Positions 6,357-7,486 of a DNA stretch of 7,486 nucleotides are shown piece after piece. Both the position numbers and the translations under genes were made by a program. The notes beneath the pieces were generated by a model that saw nothing but the letters and a program-made list of their open reading frames with translations, was not told where the DNA came from and searched no databases. Numbering within the stretch: position 1 is the stretch's first letter; the number at the start of each line of letters is the position of its first letter. The stretch lies in the NCBI GenBank assembly GCA_013041975.1, contig JABDQZ010000141.1:1-7486 (forward strand), read 5' to 3'. Source of the stretch: Gammaproteobacteria bacterium (GTDB lineage Bacteria; Pseudomonadota; Gammaproteobacteria; Chromatiales; Chromatiaceae).

Positions 6357-7486
6357 TTAGCCTCTCTCGTGTAAATCTTTCAAGGCATTGACGCTAAAAT
6401 CTTCCATTTGTCGCAATGCCATACAGGTGGCTTCTGCACCTGATATTGTTGTTGTATAAGCCACTTTGTGCTGCAGGGCAGCTCGTCTGATAGACGCAGA
6501 ATCCTTCAATGCCTGCTTGCCTTCAGTGGTGTTAACGATAAAGGAAACATCACCGTTCTTGATCATATCCACCAGATGCGGACGTCCTTCCATCACCTTG
6601 TTAACACGTTGACACTCAATGCCTGCTTCACTAATGGGTACTTCCGTACCACTTGTTGCATACAAAGTGAAACCCAGTTCAGCCAGTTCACGAGCGACTG
6701 CGACAGTACGATCCTTGTCAGCATCACGTACAGATAGTAGCGCATTACCCGCGGTTGGCAATGAACTACCTCCACCTTCGACCGCCTTGGCATAGGCTTC
6801 TCCAAAGGTCTTGCCGACCCCCATCACTTCACCGGTGGATTTCATCTCGGGACCCAGTACAGTATCCACACCGGGGAACTTGACGAATGGGAAAATTGCT
6901 TCTTTTACAAAGTAATTTTCAGGAATGATTTCTTCTGTCACAGCCTGCTCTTGCAGACTGCTGCCAGCCATGCAACGAGCAGCTACCTTAGCCAGTGGCA
7001 CACCCGTTGCCTTGGAAACAAAAGGTACGGTACGTGAGGCACGTGGATTGACCTCCAACAGGTATATCTCGTCGTCCTTGATGGCGAACTGGGTATTCAT
7101 CAAGCCAATCACTTTCAGTTCCAGCGCCATCTGGCGAATCTGTTCACGCATGCGATCCTGAATGTCAGCCGAGAGCGTATAAGGGGGTAGTGAACAGGCC
7201 GAATCACCGGAGTGCACGCCTGCCTGCTCAATATGTTCCATGATGCCACCGATCAACACGTTCTCACCGTCACAGATGGCATCTACATCCACTTCAATCG
7301 CATCATCCAGGAAACGATCCAGCAATACCGGGGAATCATTGGAAACACTGACCGCCTCACGCATGTAACGACGCAGATCGTCCTCGCCGTAGACAATTTC
7401 CATGGCACGACCACCCAGCACATACGAAGGACGTACCACCAGTGGGTAACCGATTTCTTCAGCCAGTGAAACAGCCTGTTCAGGAT
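6357..7486 (-). CDS. carB: Carbamoyl phosphate synthase large subunit CarB, C-terminal part (runs off the window)
   Basis: The frame is open from the window edge to the TAA at 6359-6357, giving 375 codons plus 2 nt, about the last third of a protein near 1,070 residues. With CarA it makes carbamoyl phosphate from glutamine, bicarbonate and two ATP for arginine and pyrimidine synthesis. The fragment starts inside the second ATP-grasp domain (VVRPSYVLGGRAMEIVY, MEHIEQAGVHSGDSACSLPP, EVNPRASRTVPFVSKATG), which phosphorylates carbamate. It ends with the MGS-like allosteric domain (SVRDADKDRTV, YATSGTE, NKVMEGRPH, NTTEGK). Residues matching E. coli K954, T974, T977, K993 and T1017, which bind UMP, IMP or ornithine, are conserved, so allosteric control is probably intact. 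A GTG at 7439 is internal, not a start: homology continues upstream of it (AEEIGYPLV). Confidence 0.98.
   Translation of the reverse strand, partial: PEQAVSLAEEIGYPLVVRPSYVLGGRAMEIVYGEDDLRRYMREAVSVSNDSPVLLDRFLDDAIEVDVDAICDGENVLIGGIMEHIEQAGVHSGDSACSLPPYTLSADIQDRMREQIRQMALELKVIGLMNTQFAIKDDEIYLLEVNPRASRTVPFVSKATGVPLAKVAARCMAGSSLQEQAVTEEIIPENYFVKEAIFPFVKFPGVDTVLGPEMKSTGEVMGVGKTFGEAYAKAVEGGGSSLPTAGNALLSVRDADKDRTVAVARELAELGFTLYATSGTEVPISEAGIECQRVNKVMEGRPHLVDMIKNGDVSFIVNTTEGKQALKDSASIRRAALQHKVAYTTTISGAEATCMALRQMEDFSVNALKDLHERG
6361..6368 (-). promoter_or_regulatory. Ribosome binding site of greA inside the carB 3' end
   Basis: GAGAGAGG on the minus strand ends 6 nt before the greA ATG. It lies within the last codons of carB (HERG), so the two reading frames share this sequence. 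This fits coupled translation. Confidence 0.65.

Noticed and set aside
1..7486. Search for CRISPR arrays, tRNA or rRNA genes, insertion sequences, defence or toxin-antitoxin modules
   Set aside because: No spaced direct repeats, tRNA-like sequences, transposase or toxin motifs were seen, and coding genes occupy nearly the whole window.

Overview
The window is a piece of a conserved gammaproteobacterial housekeeping cluster. All recognised proteins (CarB, GreA, YhbY, RlmE, FtsH, FolP, GlmM) resemble their Escherichia coli and Pseudomonas counterparts closely. From memory, the order carB-greA-yhbY-rlmE-ftsH-folP-glmM matches the Pseudomonas-type arrangement. Base composition looks moderate, with no obvious composition break, and nothing seen allows a genus call.

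Layout, in the direction of most transcription (minus strand, right to left): the 3' part of carB (7486-6357) is followed after 2 nt by greA (6354-5878). Next is a 64-nt gap with a promoter-like sequence, then a 591-residue membrane protein with an N-terminal DUF3592-like domain (5813-4038). yhbY (3750-4046) is the only plus-strand gene and overlaps the tail of the membrane protein gene by 9 bp. A 138-nt divergent region (3612-3749) separates yhbY from rlmE (3611-2991) and carries a sigma-32-like promoter facing rlmE-ftsH. ftsH (2951-1032) is followed by two hairpins, the second a good intrinsic terminator whose T-tract reaches almost to the folP start. folP (951-103) and the first 30 codons of glmM (92-1) follow with a 10-nt gap.

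Functionally the genes cover carbamoyl phosphate supply (carB), rescue of backtracked RNA polymerase (greA), 50S maturation (yhbY, rlmE), membrane proteolysis (ftsH), folate synthesis (folP) and the aminosugar branch leading to peptidoglycan and LPS (glmM). Pairing rlmE with ftsH behind a heat-shock-like promoter fits their known co-regulation in E. coli. The DUF3592-like gene is the only one without a known job and appears to be an insertion into the conserved block.

I see no defence system, CRISPR array, tRNA, rRNA, insertion sequence or prophage. The points most worth a second look are the hairpin pair between ftsH and folP, the DUF3592-like gene, and its possibly leaderless promoter.
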